Positions 1-11,648 of a stretch of 64,000 nt of DNA are shown here, piece after piece (positions within the stretch are counted from its first letter, which is position 1; the number at the start of each line of letters is the position of its first letter). The translations under genes were made by a program, and so were the position numbers. The DNA comes from Pyrenochaeta sp. MPI-SDFR-AT-0127 (Eukaryota > Ascomycota > Dothideomycetes > Pleosporales > Cucurbitariaceae). The DNA lies in the NCBI GenBank assembly GCA_020747015.1, contig JAGTJM010000005.1:806001-870000 (forward strand), written 5' to 3'. A model generated the notes under the pieces. It ran no database searches, was not told where the DNA came from, and saw only the letters and a program-made list of their open reading frames with translations.

Positions 1-14
1 GAGAACCTGCCCGC

Positions 15-1798
15 ATGTCCAAAGATGACCATAACATCATCAACACACCGAGCACTCCGCGCCGGCCAGATTTCCTCTCCAGAGGTCTTTCGCTGCAGAT
101 GCCTCCTCGAGACATGCCCATGCCCAGTCCAGCACACTTTGCGGCGCGAGTGCCGCTCTCACCCCAGCTAGATGCGAGAAATACCTATGCCTCACCTTCG
201 TCACTCCTACCCCGACGATCACGAGGTGCCGAGTTCTCGAGAGCTTGCACCAATCTCCACCACTCGACGCTTCCTGATCAATCGTCACCAGATTCATCAC
301 CGACCATCACGCAAAAAGGCATAAAAATTCCACCGCGGAAGCCGCGCTCGAACTCGATGTTGCTGGATTCACCCAATGTCAGCATGCATGGCTGGAGTCA
401 TGGCGACCGAACAGCCGCTTCAAGCTCTGTAGGCAGCATGAATATGCTTGGATCAGAAGACTCGGGCAGCTCCTCTGACGAAATCGATCCCATGGACCCA
501 GAAGACAACGACGATCCCATGATTATGACTCCGCAAGCAAAGACCAATACCCTCTTTCCTGGTCTACTTTCAGGGAGCAATGGTGCTTGGCCGAGTTTAT
601 TTTCACCCGGCGGACAGCCAAATTTTGCCAGCATGCATCGAGCGAGACTTCGCAAAGGTCGTAGTCGTAAGAGCTCGAGTTCTGCCAGCGGCCACAGCTC
701 GATGGCAAGCCCTGGCCCTGCCTCGCCCCCGAATGGCAAGAGTGACGGATATTTTGCACGAGAAGCTGCAATACGCAAGGCAGGATCACGACGGGAGAGT
801 CTCTCACTATTTGCGAACGACCTGCATATCTCTTCTGGTAATGATAGCGGAGATGAGGCCGCAACATTGCCTCAGACACCAGGCGTTGTACGGCGACCAG
901 TGACGCGGAGAGGCAATCTGCTGGTAAGTGATTCCTTGAGAAACTGAGTATAACGGAGCCAGGGCGATGCTGACTTTACTAGCCAAGATCGCGACAGTTT
1001 GGCCGCATAAAGGCCGAGCTCTTTGAAGAATCAGCGCCCATCGATAGTGAGGTTCGGCGAGAAGCTGAGATCATTCGTCAAGTAAGAGAAAGTGACATAG
1101 ACCTAGAGCGACCTTCAGTCACAGCGCAGTCCTCTCCGAGTCTGCTACCGACTGTACCCGGGCTGGACGGTCTGCTCGAAGGAGTACCAGAAGAAGGTAG
1201 CGAAAGTAACATGAGTCTAGACAGCTCAACAACGAAAGGACTATTTGGTACTTTTGGTAGTCTAAACTCAGGCCGTAATTCAATCAGTCATGGGTTCTGG
1301 GCTCAACGACCTGCTCAGACCCCACCGCCGCCAGCTTTCCCACGTGCAGAGTCATCGGCAATGAGTGAAGATATGAGTATGGATTCGCCAACTATAGGCA
1401 ACGGTGCAAATGAGCAAAATAACAACGGATGGATATCCCGAGCATCTACTCCAGGACCGATGTACCCGCCGACTGCCGCCGAAGGGCTGAAGAAGTCCAA
1501 CAAGCGTCGTCGCGATGATGATTTCGACGAAATTTCAATCAAGCGCCGTGCCGTCTCTCCAGGTGTTAGCGTACACAATAGCCCTGTCGTTTCGCAGTCG
1601 CCCATCCAGCGTGATAGCAACTTGTGGGGTCCTACTACCAAAGCTAGCCGGGAAACATCAACCAGTGGGCACTCTACTGGCGAGAGATCAAACAGCGGGG
1701 GCAGCATGAGCATGACACCTACTTTAGGCCCAAAGAGGGTAGGCTTACAAGGTATGACTGATACCAGTGATGGGTTTATGAAGATGAGCATCGAGTAG
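15..1798 (+). CDS. Conserved-looking, disordered probable nuclear protein
   Basis: Two exons, 15..923 and 983..1798 (phase 0), give about 574 residues. The 59-nt intron has a GTAAGT donor, a CTGAC branch point and a TAG acceptor, and the frame is open on both sides. The protein is rich in Ser, Pro, Gly and Arg with no globular domain I recognise. There are basic clusters in the middle (RARLRKGRSRK) and near the C-terminus (KKSNKRRRDDD), which suggests nuclear location; this is inference. It ends with a hydrophobic and Met-rich tail (GLQGMTDTSDGFMKMSIE). The frame is also open upstream of the ATG at 15, so the N-terminus could lie outside the window. I do not recognise a characterised homologue and assign no function. 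Confidence 0.75.
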
Positions 1799-2164
1799 GA
1801 GAGCTTTTGGAAGTTCACTTCTTGTACAAACTAAGTGTTGAGTGGAATAGCGCGGCGTTCACGGGTTTTTGGGAGGTTAACGGCCGAGAATCAGACTGTA
1901 CATGGTCTGGCTCGATATAGATACCCCTTTATGATGTTTCAATTTACCTCTCGTTCTCATATCACTCTCTTTCATCCAAGGCGACATGTTGTAACATTGG
2001 CGATGTTGATGATCCCTGCACACCTGGTGGACCCCGCCAAGCCTGGCCGACTTGACCAGCACCCTACCGCTTTCCCAAACAGCTCTCGGGATTGATAGTG
2101 ACTACTACTACGAAGCATACGAAGCAGATATACGTCCTATCTGTAAATTGAACATATCGCAACC
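1799..2164. other. Intergenic region
   Basis: This holds the 3' end of the first gene and the promoter of the capping-protein gene. I see no convincing coding sequence or RNA gene. Confidence 0.6.
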
Positions 2165-3113
2165 ATGTCAAGAGCAGCAGCTCTATCCTCCTTCATAGAG
2201 AGTGCGCCACCCGGTGAAGTACGTCCCGATGCGCCCCCCACATGAGCTTGCGAACCCACATACTTACAGCACACAGCTCGTAGATGTCACAAAAGCAATC
2301 AAATCAATCCTTGGTGATGATTCCGTCCAGACAGAACTCTCCCCCTCCTTCGAGAAGTACAATGAAGAGCAACTCACCACGACAAAGCTCCCCGGTGGCA
2401 GCACCGAGGTCCTGGTCAGCGCACACAACTCATTAGGAGATGGCCGGTACTACGACGTAGAGACACAAAGTTCGTTCGATTTTGATCATGCTACCGGGAA
2501 AGCGAGCGCGGTGCAGAGCTATGTGCTGGAGAGCCAGCATAACGACCTTGTGTATGTTGCTTTTGTCCAACCCCAATCCTACGCTCAACGCACAGAATAT
2601 AAGAACAACTGCTTATCCTTCTTACACAGCAAAGCTCTTGTCAAGAGCCTAAGCACCCACGCCTCCGAACACTATCCCAAAGCTTCGTATGGCGTCTTCC
2701 CCACGTCAGACGACACCGCCCTCGCTCTCCTGACTGTTGCAAACAAATACTCTCCCACAAATTACTGGAATGGTCGGTGGCGCAGCTCGTACATATACAA
2801 CCCCTCGTCTGGCTCGCTCATCGGCAACATTCAAGTCGATGTGCACTATTATGAAGACGGAAACGTGCGATTACTCACCAACAAGGAAGTGAGCTTGACC
2901 ATGGGAGGAGGCGCGAGTGCGAGCGAGGTGATCAGAAAACTAGGGGCGGAAGAGAAGAAATACCAGGAGGATTTAAACAAGGCATTTGGCAGCTTGAGTG
3001 AGGGTGCATTTAAGGCGCTAAGAAGGCAGCTTCCGATCACGCGGCAGAAGATTGAGTGGGAGAAAATCAGCGGTTATAGACTTGGGCAGGATATTGGTGG
3101 TGGACGACGGTGA
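2165..3113 (+). CDS. CAP1: F-actin capping protein alpha subunit
   Basis: Two exons, 2165..2218 and 2277..3113, give about 296 residues. The first exon encodes an 18-residue N-terminus ending SAPPGE, which joins LVDVTKAIKSILGDD; APPGE followed by a short helix is the usual start of this family. The intron acceptor must be the second of two AGs (cag at 2274-2276), because the AG at 2268-2269 breaks the frame. The C-terminal half has the family signature NYWNGRWRSSYIY followed by VHYYEDGNVRLLTNKE. The protein is known to pair with the beta subunit and cap barbed ends of actin filaments at cortical patches. The identification rests on these conserved blocks and the expected length. The beta subunit is not in this window. 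Confidence 0.95.
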
Positions 3114-4042
3114 AGATTGGTGACAACATAGGCGTGGTTTTCAATAATGCTTATGAAGAGCTGTCAGTTCACCACAATGTAAAAGGGAAGTGGAATGGTT
3201 AGCTACTTATGCTATGACGTTAGACCTCGGTGGTCTCAGCCCTCCCACCCCCGTTAAAACCTTTCGCTATACATGTCTTGTCTTTCTTTGCACGCATAGT
3301 CACCATAACCTGTCTACATTTGCAGACCTTGGGCTTTCTAGGTCCATTGCTCATTCTCTGCGTACACGTCTTGTAGGACGCTACTAGATCGCCTGGTTTC
3401 CTTCTAATATAAAAACCGGCAACTATGGCACAAGACAGAAACAGATATTTCGTGTCTACCAGAAATTCCCAGTCATAAGACGAACAACTTTCCTGCTTTG
3501 GGGCATCCACCTCACTTGGCTCAAATATTGCGCCAGGTTAGGCCCAATGGCACTCGCCACATGCGCGTTCTTTGGGAAGTGTCCACCGCGAGGTTTATAG
3601 GGGCAAATTCGAGTCAATACATCCTCACCTGTACCCCAAATCACAAGTCTGAATGGATGAAGGTGTCTGAGATTTGGCGAAGCAGCACAGGGAGCCCAAA
3701 CTATGTCCGCAACTTAGGTACCAGAATATGACAAAGTCCCTGTTTACATTTGAGGCTATGGAGATCATCATCAACCACGCACTATTCATTCGTCTTCTTC
3801 TTAAGATCGGGCTAAACTATTTGCCGCTACGTACAAGTGTCGAGCTAATACATGTAACTTCTAACATTCAGGTCTTTATCACTGAGAATAATCATAAATT
3901 GCCCTGTTTCTGCGATTAATTCAGTATCTCAATTGTCTGAAGATCAATAGAATTATCATTATCATCTTTGGTGCTGTAGTTACAGTTCCGTTTGATAGTT
4001 CTATTTACGTTAGATACGGTGTTGTATAGGTGTCAGTGAACT
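3114..4042. other. Gene-poor intergenic region
   Basis: It contains the 3' flank of the capping-protein gene. Only short ORFs below 100 codons occur on both strands, without recognisable domains or plausible splice partners. I see no RNA gene. Confidence 0.5.
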
Positions 4043-4291
4043 ATGTCTGCGGATGAGAGAATTGAAGGTGAGAGTAGGATCGATCTGAGGGTGTTACGAA
4101 GACTACACAAAAAGTTGAATGCGCAAGTGATGATGGCCCAATGCCTGGCGAGGTTAGATACAGCACAGCTGGTCTACGCTTTAGAGGACCTTGGCTTCAA
4201 ACTTGAGCACTGGTTCCATTTTCGAAAGTACATTTGCACTAGAACTTTCATGGGCTTGCTCAAACAGTCTGAAGGGGCGCTAAGTAAGTGA
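4043..4291 (+). CDS. Possible small protein, 82 codons, same frame continues after a TGA
   Basis: An ATG-initiated ORF encodes a charged, helix-like sequence (MSADERIEGESRIDLRVLRR...) and stops at TGA (4289-4291). The same frame then stays open for another 36 codons (GANQKALERSDALMKES..., to a TGA ending at 4402). A GTAAGT overlaps the stop region, but the nearest acceptor that restores a frame would make an intron of only about 33-38 nt. It may be a real small gene, a decayed gene, or chance. I recognise no family. It lies just downstream of the convergent CorA-like gene. Confidence 0.25.
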   Translation: MSADERIEGESRIDLRVLRRLHKKLNAQVMMAQCLARLDTAQLVYALEDLGFKLEHWFHFRKYICTRTFMGLLKQSEGALSK

Positions 4292-4535
4292 GGAGCAAAC
4301 CAAAAGGCTCTTGAACGCAGTGATGCGCTCATGAAGGAGTCGAGAGATCCGAAATTCCAGACCAATGGTATTGACAGGTCAACTTTAGACCACGCATGTT
4401 GAACGCTTTGTACAATCATAAATGTGAAAAAAATGCAGGTACCCACATGCGCTCAATAACAAATCACCAGAATTAACTCCGTTGCTAACAGATTCAAAGC
4501 CCAAAGTTCCCCGTCGAATCCTTTTTTTCGGTTTT

Positions 4536-6327
4536 CTAGGGGGTCGTAGTTGCGTTTGTTTCAACTATCGTCCGGTTGTCCTTTTTCATTGCAGCCTTGC
4601 GCATGATTTTCGCAATCTCACCACCTTGAGTCGTAGTAGCATGTTTCCGCCTCTGTGCAAGCGGAACAATCCTCTGTCTCAAACTATCCCAGGGCCTCGG
4701 TCCGCTCTCTCTTTCTACTGTATTCTCATCGTCTTCGACAGCGCTGTCGCCATCACCTTCCTCAACCTGTGATGTTGGCGTACGTTTGAGCTTGCGAATG
4801 ACTCTGCCAGTCCAACGCGAGGGCTTCTTGCGTTGAGATGCGCTTTTGCTACCTTTGTTGCGTCTCTTTTTGCGGGAGAGTGAGTCATTACGCCAGGCGA
4901 TAAAGATGGCCAGTGTCATTGCAATGGAGACTCCGAAGTGGAAGATCGCCCATTTGGAGGCTACTGGACCGTTGACTTTAGGGTCGAAGTTCCAGACTAA
5001 AAAGTCGTCAGCACAGTGGCAAGGGCATGTTGAAAACACCTACAGCTTGCACTAAACCAGGTGGATAAAAATGTGCCAGGCAAGAACATGAGTGTAACAA
5101 TAGCGATGACGCGCATGTCACCTCCATGTTGGTGGTTGATCTCATTATCACGCTGTTGAAGGACGGCGTAAACCTGGTTGAATTGGTCAGAATGCCAACA
5201 TGGGGGACGAGTGAACTTCTGACTTACCATTTGGACGACTGCTTGGCCAGCAGACTTCACAGTTTCATTCTTGACCGTGACATCCTCGATGAGCTGCTGT
5301 AGCCAATGCAGGTGATCTCGAACCTCACTGTAAACGTCCGAGTTTACGTTTTTGTCGTGATAATCGTCGAAATGCATGTCTAGAAACTTCAAAATCCTTT
5401 CTAGATTGGCAGCAAAAGATACCACGGTTGCTACATTATCCGCCGAAGCTGTCAATTTCCTGGGCATATCGGCAAGATCCCGCGGATCGACCTTAATAGC
5501 ACTACGATCGTATTGATCACATTTCATAGCGATGCGGATGGTATTGAAGTGGCCATAGGCTTCATACTCGCGGTCCCACAGACCCCCTGATGCAGCATTC
5601 GCCAGCAAGATTGGGATGAGGAAAGGCATGTGAGCAATGTCTTTTGCATGGTCGAGATATTGAAGTATGGTGTCGACGGTCCAGGTGGGAATATTGTAAA
5701 CGACAGCCCAGGTGCTGCGAGTGGCTGGATCATGGATCATTGCACACTCACAGAAGTTCAGATTCGGAACGATGATATAAATCCCTTGAAAACACCATTA
5801 GCTTTACCTAATAGTTTGTGCATTGGCTCACCTTTGACACCGAAATCACAAGCCATAGGGCTGAACGTCATCGCACAAGCTCCCAAATCTTGGCCTTGAT
5901 TGTAGAAACAGAGATCAGACAGGTGCCAATGCTCTTGGAGCGCATTAATGGTCCTCAAGGAGAAAGGAAGTGTGTTTCTATTGCGGCTGTCTTTGACCGA
6001 CGTCAGGAGTCTAATGATATATCAGCAGGATCCTAACTTTTAGAGATTTAGCCATAAACATACAACCGCAGCGACCAGTCACTATCTCCTTGTCTTGCCC
6101 GAGACTCTCTACAGAGCTCAGGAAGATCATCGTCGTGCTTGTTATCTCTTGTGAACGTAATGGCCCCCTATAGCAGGTCAGTACGCCCCTTGCACAACGT
6201 GCAAACCACCTCAGCTTACAGCTTTCTCGGATATTTCGACAAACACATGTCTACCATTAGGCTCCAGATATCTGGACTCATTCCTCCAATCTTCTGTGAG
6301 CCAACGGAAATGGCCAGACGAAGCCAT
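4536..6327 (-). CDS. CorA-like magnesium-transporter-family membrane protein
   Basis: Six exons on the minus strand: 6327..6220, 6167..6064, 6010..5832, 5784..5228, 5173..5044, 4996..4536, about 512 residues. All five introns are 47-54 nt with GTAAGC, GTATGT, GTGAGC, GTAAGT and GTAGGT donors, and every join keeps the frame. The N-terminus reads MASSGHFRWLTEDWRNES. Residues about 180-330 form the long helical cytosolic region seen in fungal CorA-like proteins. Two membrane segments follow, about 338-356 (VIAIVTLMFLPGTFLSTWF) and 375-394 (WAIFHFGVSIAMTLAIFIAW), then a basic and acidic tail of about 120 residues. The canonical GMN filter motif is absent from the loop (FSASFWNFDPKVNGP), so Mg2+ transport is not assured. 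The intron at 5227..5174 is a multiple of three and stop-free, so it could be retained. Confidence 0.8.
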
Positions 6328-8802
6328 AGAAGCAACACCAAGGCAAGTGCCCCAAACAAACACCGAGAGCAAAAGACCTCAGGGTTGTACCGTCAAGATT
6401 GCGGAAGGCTACCCAGCTTATGAGCCAGAAAAGTAGGCCAAAAGCAAGGCTTAGCTGACGCGTTGGGAAGCATTCAAGGCAACGGAAAGCCGGTGCGTTG
6501 GGTTCATATCGCTCCTGTTTAAGCCTCAGCCTTGCGACGGCCCCCAAATTATGTAATCGCCTTGCTGGAAGCTTACTTGCTGTATCACATTCAGCCATTC
6601 CCATCTAGGAAGAGGGAGGTGCGGCTGACTGGGCTTTGCGGGCGAAGTGCATGATTTTCGTGATGGAGGCGTTCCGTCAAAAACCAATCGACGGACCCCT
6701 TTCCCCGAATGGCAGTAAGGTGCTTCGAAAGCTCTTGAGATGGAGGGTGGTGTTGGAGAGTCTCCTGCTCACTGTTGCGCGCACAGAGGCCTGACGTGTC
6801 CACTCACAGGCGTGGAGATGATCTTGTTAATGGTAGTATGCCTAATTTATTATCCGCCCAAACAGCTGCCTACATCACGTTTTCCATGCGGAACGAGTGG
6901 TGGGTTGCTGGGTTCTGCCAATTGTATTGTTTGGATTCAGGAGACGTCCCGCTTCCGATCATCGGCTCGTCCCGCACTCAGCCACGTGCAATGCTGCGGA
7001 AATCTTCAGGCGCACATTTGAGAAGCTTTGATTTACCCCTTCATCAACCTCTTTTATTAGCGCTTGTACAATATCTTGACCAAGCCTTCCCTCCTGTTGT
7101 AGCACCCTGCTTGGCAAGGCGTAAGCCTTGTCTTTCTCGATGAACAGGCAGCCTATGCAAGATCCAAGCCAGTGTGCAAAATGTTCTCAACTATGCGTTG
7201 AATATAACAAATAGCTGGTTTTATCTAAAATTTGCTATGAGGAGCACATTTGTTTTCGTAAATCCTAATTCGTGTACTATGAGCTTTGCAAAAATTCAGA
7301 CCCGATCCGATGATATCCAAATTGGTGTGCGATTGTGCTTTCAATGCCCATTCTCTACTAAAAGTCAAGCACTTATTTCAGCAGCCTCATTGCCTGACTT
7401 CTCATTTCGTGTGACTGTGCTCTGCATAATGATTGTAAACTCATAATCTCTGTCCTGGTGATTTTTTACTGGCATTGTGGAAATGCATGAAGAGGAAATA
7501 AGTTATTATATCAACTATCTGTCGTCGCGTGAGATTGTTCGATCAGATATCATGACCGCACTAGAGACCTGCTCCTATGATTCCTTAGTTGTCACCAGTC
7601 CATAGATAGAAGCTTTTGGTAATATGTATATGGCATTTCGCTCAGAAAACGAAAGGTGACCGAGTGTGTAAAGACGTTTCGCGACGACACCCTCACATTT
7701 GTTGGTTCATTGCTACAAGATGTAGCAGAAGTCGTTAAAGGCTTATATCATGAAATACAGTCAGAGCAAGATGTTTGGAAACCCAACATAGATGAACATC
7801 TTTAAGCTGATCACCATCGGGCGTCCTAAGTTGACATGTTGAAACCCGTTTAGTTGCTGGTATGGAGGATGCCCCCAATCCGTCACCCAGAAAGTCTAGG
7901 ACTCCTCACCTTCCATGTAAATTACCATGTACCAATGTAAAAGGCATCGTCAAAGGCATCGTCATACCCATAGTTGGTGGGGAAACATACGCCCGACATG
8001 TGCCAGTGCTGCTAGAGCACTCTTTGAGTGCGGTAACGAGGATTAGGATGTGCTGAGAATGTGATTAAGCTACCATTGGTGAACTGCAATTGGTCATGGT
8101 TCGAATGATGTCGCGTCCGCCCAGCGTTTGATAAGGCACATGATGTGGAATTTGTACACAGTGTTACCACTCTCTCATTGCTTTTAGCCTGGCAAATCTT
8201 GTTCCTGCCCACGGCCTTGGTTAAAGATCCACACATCATCTGCATTCGACCAAATAGTACCCAGCAACTCTGCACAAGCGGGTATTCAACGCCTGGAAAT
8301 ACCAATATTGATATATCTGGCACAAATATCTTGTTGAAGCCAGTGGAGGGATATGATTCATGCAACAGCCTGGTCAGGGGGTATATGTTTCATAGGGGAT
8401 TAAAATCAATTGAGGAGTAGATCGCGCAACAAGAATGAGAGCATAGAATACAGATACAGGCCCAAGTATAGCCACCGCCAGTGGGTTATCCTCCAGTGCT
8501 CTTGTAGTATTCTAAGTGTGCCATGGCGCCCAAAAGGCATGCAGCTGGCATCCTCTCGCTACTTATGACATCCTAAACTATAATACTTCAGATTGCAATC
8601 GAAAGTACTGTAGTCCACATCGATGATGATCCAACAAGCATACTGAAGGCCTACAGCAAGATCTCACTGCTACACTGTGGTAGTCGAGCAGTGTGAAAGT
8701 CGCATGTGAATTGGTGACGTCGCATCATGCAGATAGTGGCTCATATACTATAATCCATTCTGATTACAGGAAATCGGTAAGGCTGCAAAAATTGACATAC
8801 TT
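6328..8802. other. Gene-poor 2.4 kb region
   Basis: Both strands show only short ORFs without domains. The longest, 6775..7143 on plus and 8012..8365 on minus, lack family signals and partners to splice to. A GTG-initiated 91-codon frame at 8145 has a hydrophobic start but no ATG. A tiny direct duplication (AAAGGCATCGTC twice) sits near 7939-7963. I see no RNA gene or transposon ends. Confidence 0.5.
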
Positions 8803-11369
8803 CTACCGGTTACGATGCGCATCCAGAAAAATCAAGCGCTCTGTGATGCCGCCCCAGCCATCGACCGTATGTTTTCTTTCCAGCTTCGCTAGTGCCACGC
8901 CATCCCCACCTTCAACAGCCTCATCATCCTCAATACTCCATATACCCCTCTGCATGGGCAGTGGCTTGCCCTCTTTCCAAGCATCCAGGACTAAGGCTGC
9001 TAAATTTGGTCTCATTCGTGTCCGCTTGAGTGCTCTGACGATGAAGTCGTTGCTGAAGCCTTCTGCGTATTGCTCATTGAAAAAGTGGTCAATCTCGTCA
9101 AGTTCCAGGGGGATATCGGGATCCCCCGAGCCATTTGAGGACGATGCCGATGGCGCTGGTGACAGTGATGTAGGGCGAGGTAGAGGAGGGATTTGAGGAT
9201 AGGTCATCTTGGCCATGTCTTCTTCGTTCAGTGAGCGGCGGAACTCATGTAGTGATTGTGTAGTTGAAGCATCCGACTCTGGGTGACGAGGTGGAGATGA
9301 GCTTCGTTCGTGGGTTGTGTGAGATCGACTATCATACGTGTACTTGATTGGTTGGGGGGTTTTGCTGAAGGTGTCTTGAGTAGGCGAGGAGAGAATTGCT
9401 TGAGTATCGAATTCACTTGCTCTTTGTCGTGTAGCCCGAGGTGTTGGCGTATTCGAGGGAAAGTTGTTGGGTGATTCTTGATTATTTCGTTCAGGTAGTG
9501 AGCCAAAGCGGTTTATGTCCGCAAAATCATCAGACTCTATGCTTTCAGTTGCATAGTCCGCCATGTGATCAGTTATCGTGTTATGAGCATCCTGTGTCTG
9601 AAGCATCTCCCCCCTTATCTGCTGCTGTGATTGCTCCTCGATGACTTCTGTTAGATTGCTAGATATCGAGCTCTCTGCGGAAGATATCTCTTGCGCTATT
9701 CCTTGCGCTCCCACGAGCTCGGTCTGCTGTACTCTATCTTCTATTGCAGGTGGTGTGCTCGTACTCTTTCGGCGCTTTATAGGCCTGGATGAGTGTGCAC
9801 CCTCGTCTCTTTCGCCTAAGGCATTATCGCCACGCATTCGTTTCATTGCTCTCTTGTACATATCTGTCAGGTAAAATGGGGAGGCGTTATGGGACGTTGA
9901 GGATGACACCAACTTCACCTCCGACCGCGGTGTAGCGACTTCATCTACGCTATGCTTTTTGTTTACATCATCGAGAGCGATGTATGGTGCTTTTGCTTTC
10001 TCCGAGAGTGATTTCCACTGAGCTATGAGCAGCGTATGCAATTCAACTAGAAGACCTATTAGTAACTATGATGGCTGAGGATGAGAATCTAGGTCTTACT
10101 ATAGTTCAACTCAGGTTGTGCTTGGCATAGAGAGGGCTTCTTTTCTTCAGCATAGAGCGTGTAAGCAGTCGCATCTGGATCGTTACGTTCCGAATTTAGT
10201 AATTGTAGGAGTTCCAGGTTTAATTCGGAAGTATTGTGCGCTTCCTTCTTGATGTCCTCCTGGGCCATGGCACTCGCTGTATTTACAGCTTCTTGCTTGT
10301 CCAGAACTTCGTGTTGTTGCTGACTAAACGTCTGGCTGTGATTCGTACTGCTTCCATCGTACTTTGTCTCGATTTTCTTCTTGATCTGCTCTCGTTTCCA
10401 TGCGGGATCGCGAAGCCACTGTGGGCGGACTACCTTCTCATAGTATTGCCGCCACTGAGCGGCAGTTTGCTTCGCCTGGGATTCAGCCCATTGGGCCCAA
10501 GAGGCGTTGCAGCGCTCATGCCCTGATAAGCCATCAATGATGTCCGCAAAAGCATAGAGTTCCTCCCAGTCTTCCGGATTGAATAACTCGGCTAGTTCGT
10601 CTACGGTGAAATCCTCTTGGGGGTTTCCTATTCTTGGCCCGTTCACTTTGGACGCTCCAATCTGCTCATATTTCGCAGCGATTGGATGGACATGACTAGA
10701 CGAAGATGCAACTAAGTGAAGCTGCTCGCGGGGGTTGTCTGATGGTGGAGACGGTGGAGCGTTATCGGGAATGTTGAAGGCGGACGGAGGACGATTCTGT
10801 AGCTGTTTGATATAGCGATCACGCCACGACTGCCATGGATGCCGGGGATACTGTGCACTCTTAGTTGTTAACTCCAAGAGAGTATCTGCGCAGATAGCTA
10901 CCTTTGCTCCCAGTTGCTTGTATATTTCGTTCCCTTTGACCAGACCGCCGGCTGCCTCGGCATCGCGCACCCACTTGTATAGTACCCTATCCTCTTCCGC
11001 AGTGTAAGCCGTCCTTGCTCCTTTCGCTGGGCGGTTGGTTGCTCCAGGCTCGCGTGCCTCTCCTAGTGGTGGCCCACATCGGTGGTCTTCGGGGTCTCTG
11101 ATCTCACCCTGCTGGATAGACTTGTCCACAAACTGGTACGATATAGATCCGGGTGGGCAATCTTTGCGAAAGTGGTCTGCAATTAGATAGTCGGCATTCT
11201 TCTCAAGCATCACGATCTGGCCACCATTGCCTTTGATGGCGTCCAGAAGGCGATTTCGCGACGGCACGCGTTGCGCAACCCAGAACTTCTGGCCAGCGAA
11301 CAGTTGGCCCAGGCCCTCGAGTTCGGCGCCTCCCATTCTGTCCAGTTGGTAGATCGTGGGTGCAGCCAT
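8803..11369 (-). CDS. RAP1: Telomere-binding protein Rap1 (BRCT, Myb, HMG-like, RCT)
   Basis: Three exons on minus: 11369..10902, 10850..10100, 10046..8803, about 820 residues. The ATG at 11369 (MAAPTIYQLD) is preferred over an upstream non-ATG extension because a BRCT domain starts soon after. Domains in order: BRCT about 20-100 (ending SYQFVDKSIQQGEI), Rap1-type Myb about 118-180 (TAEEDRVLYKWV ... HPWQSWRDRYIKQL, split by the 51-nt in-frame intron 10901..10851), a second Myb-like segment about 280-350 (TAAQWRQYYEKVVRPQW), an HMG-box-like segment about 380-440 (split by the 53-nt intron 10099..10047), an acidic and Ser-rich linker, and the C-terminal RCT domain (FFNEQYAEGFSNDFIVRAL, RGIWSIEDDEAV). 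Rap1 is known to act in telomere protection and silencing through RCT partners. It is head-to-head with SWF1, ATGs 279 bp apart. Confidence 0.93.
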
Positions 11370-11648
11370 GGTGGGGGGGTTGTGGTGCCTCGGTTGAGTC
11401 GGGGTGGAGTGGCACTCGACGCGCTTTGCTTGCTTCAAGACGCGTGCTCACATGCAGGCTTCCTTCTCGTGGGGTTGCTTGGCAGCTGCCGTCTCCCACC
11501 AAGAATCCTTCTCCTCCACAAACAGCCCTCTCGCACCTGGCAGGAGGATTGGCCAGCATGAGTGAAGTGCGCAGGCTATTCTGATCTGCCCCTGTTCCTC
11601 AATCGCCTCGCCATGCAGCTCGATCGGCCAGCCTGAGCTTCCTTCACC
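11370..11648. promoter_or_regulatory. Divergent promoter region of RAP1 and SWF1
   Basis: These 279 bp between two opposed start codons must hold both promoters. I see no obvious TATA box. The region is moderately GC-rich with pyrimidine runs. Confidence 0.6.

Noticed and set aside
6278..6604. 108-codon minus ORF with a hydrophobic stretch
   Set aside because: Overlaps exon 1 of the CorA-like gene in another frame. The spliced model explains the region better.
8090..8110. tRNA-like B box (GGTTCGAAT) and similar motifs at 48612 and 60476
   Set aside because: No matching A box at the right spacing and no cloverleaf can be drawn; the one at 48612 is inside MAK5.
8145..8420. Possible small secreted protein
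   Set aside because: The frame begins with GTG; no in-frame ATG precedes the hydrophobic segment.
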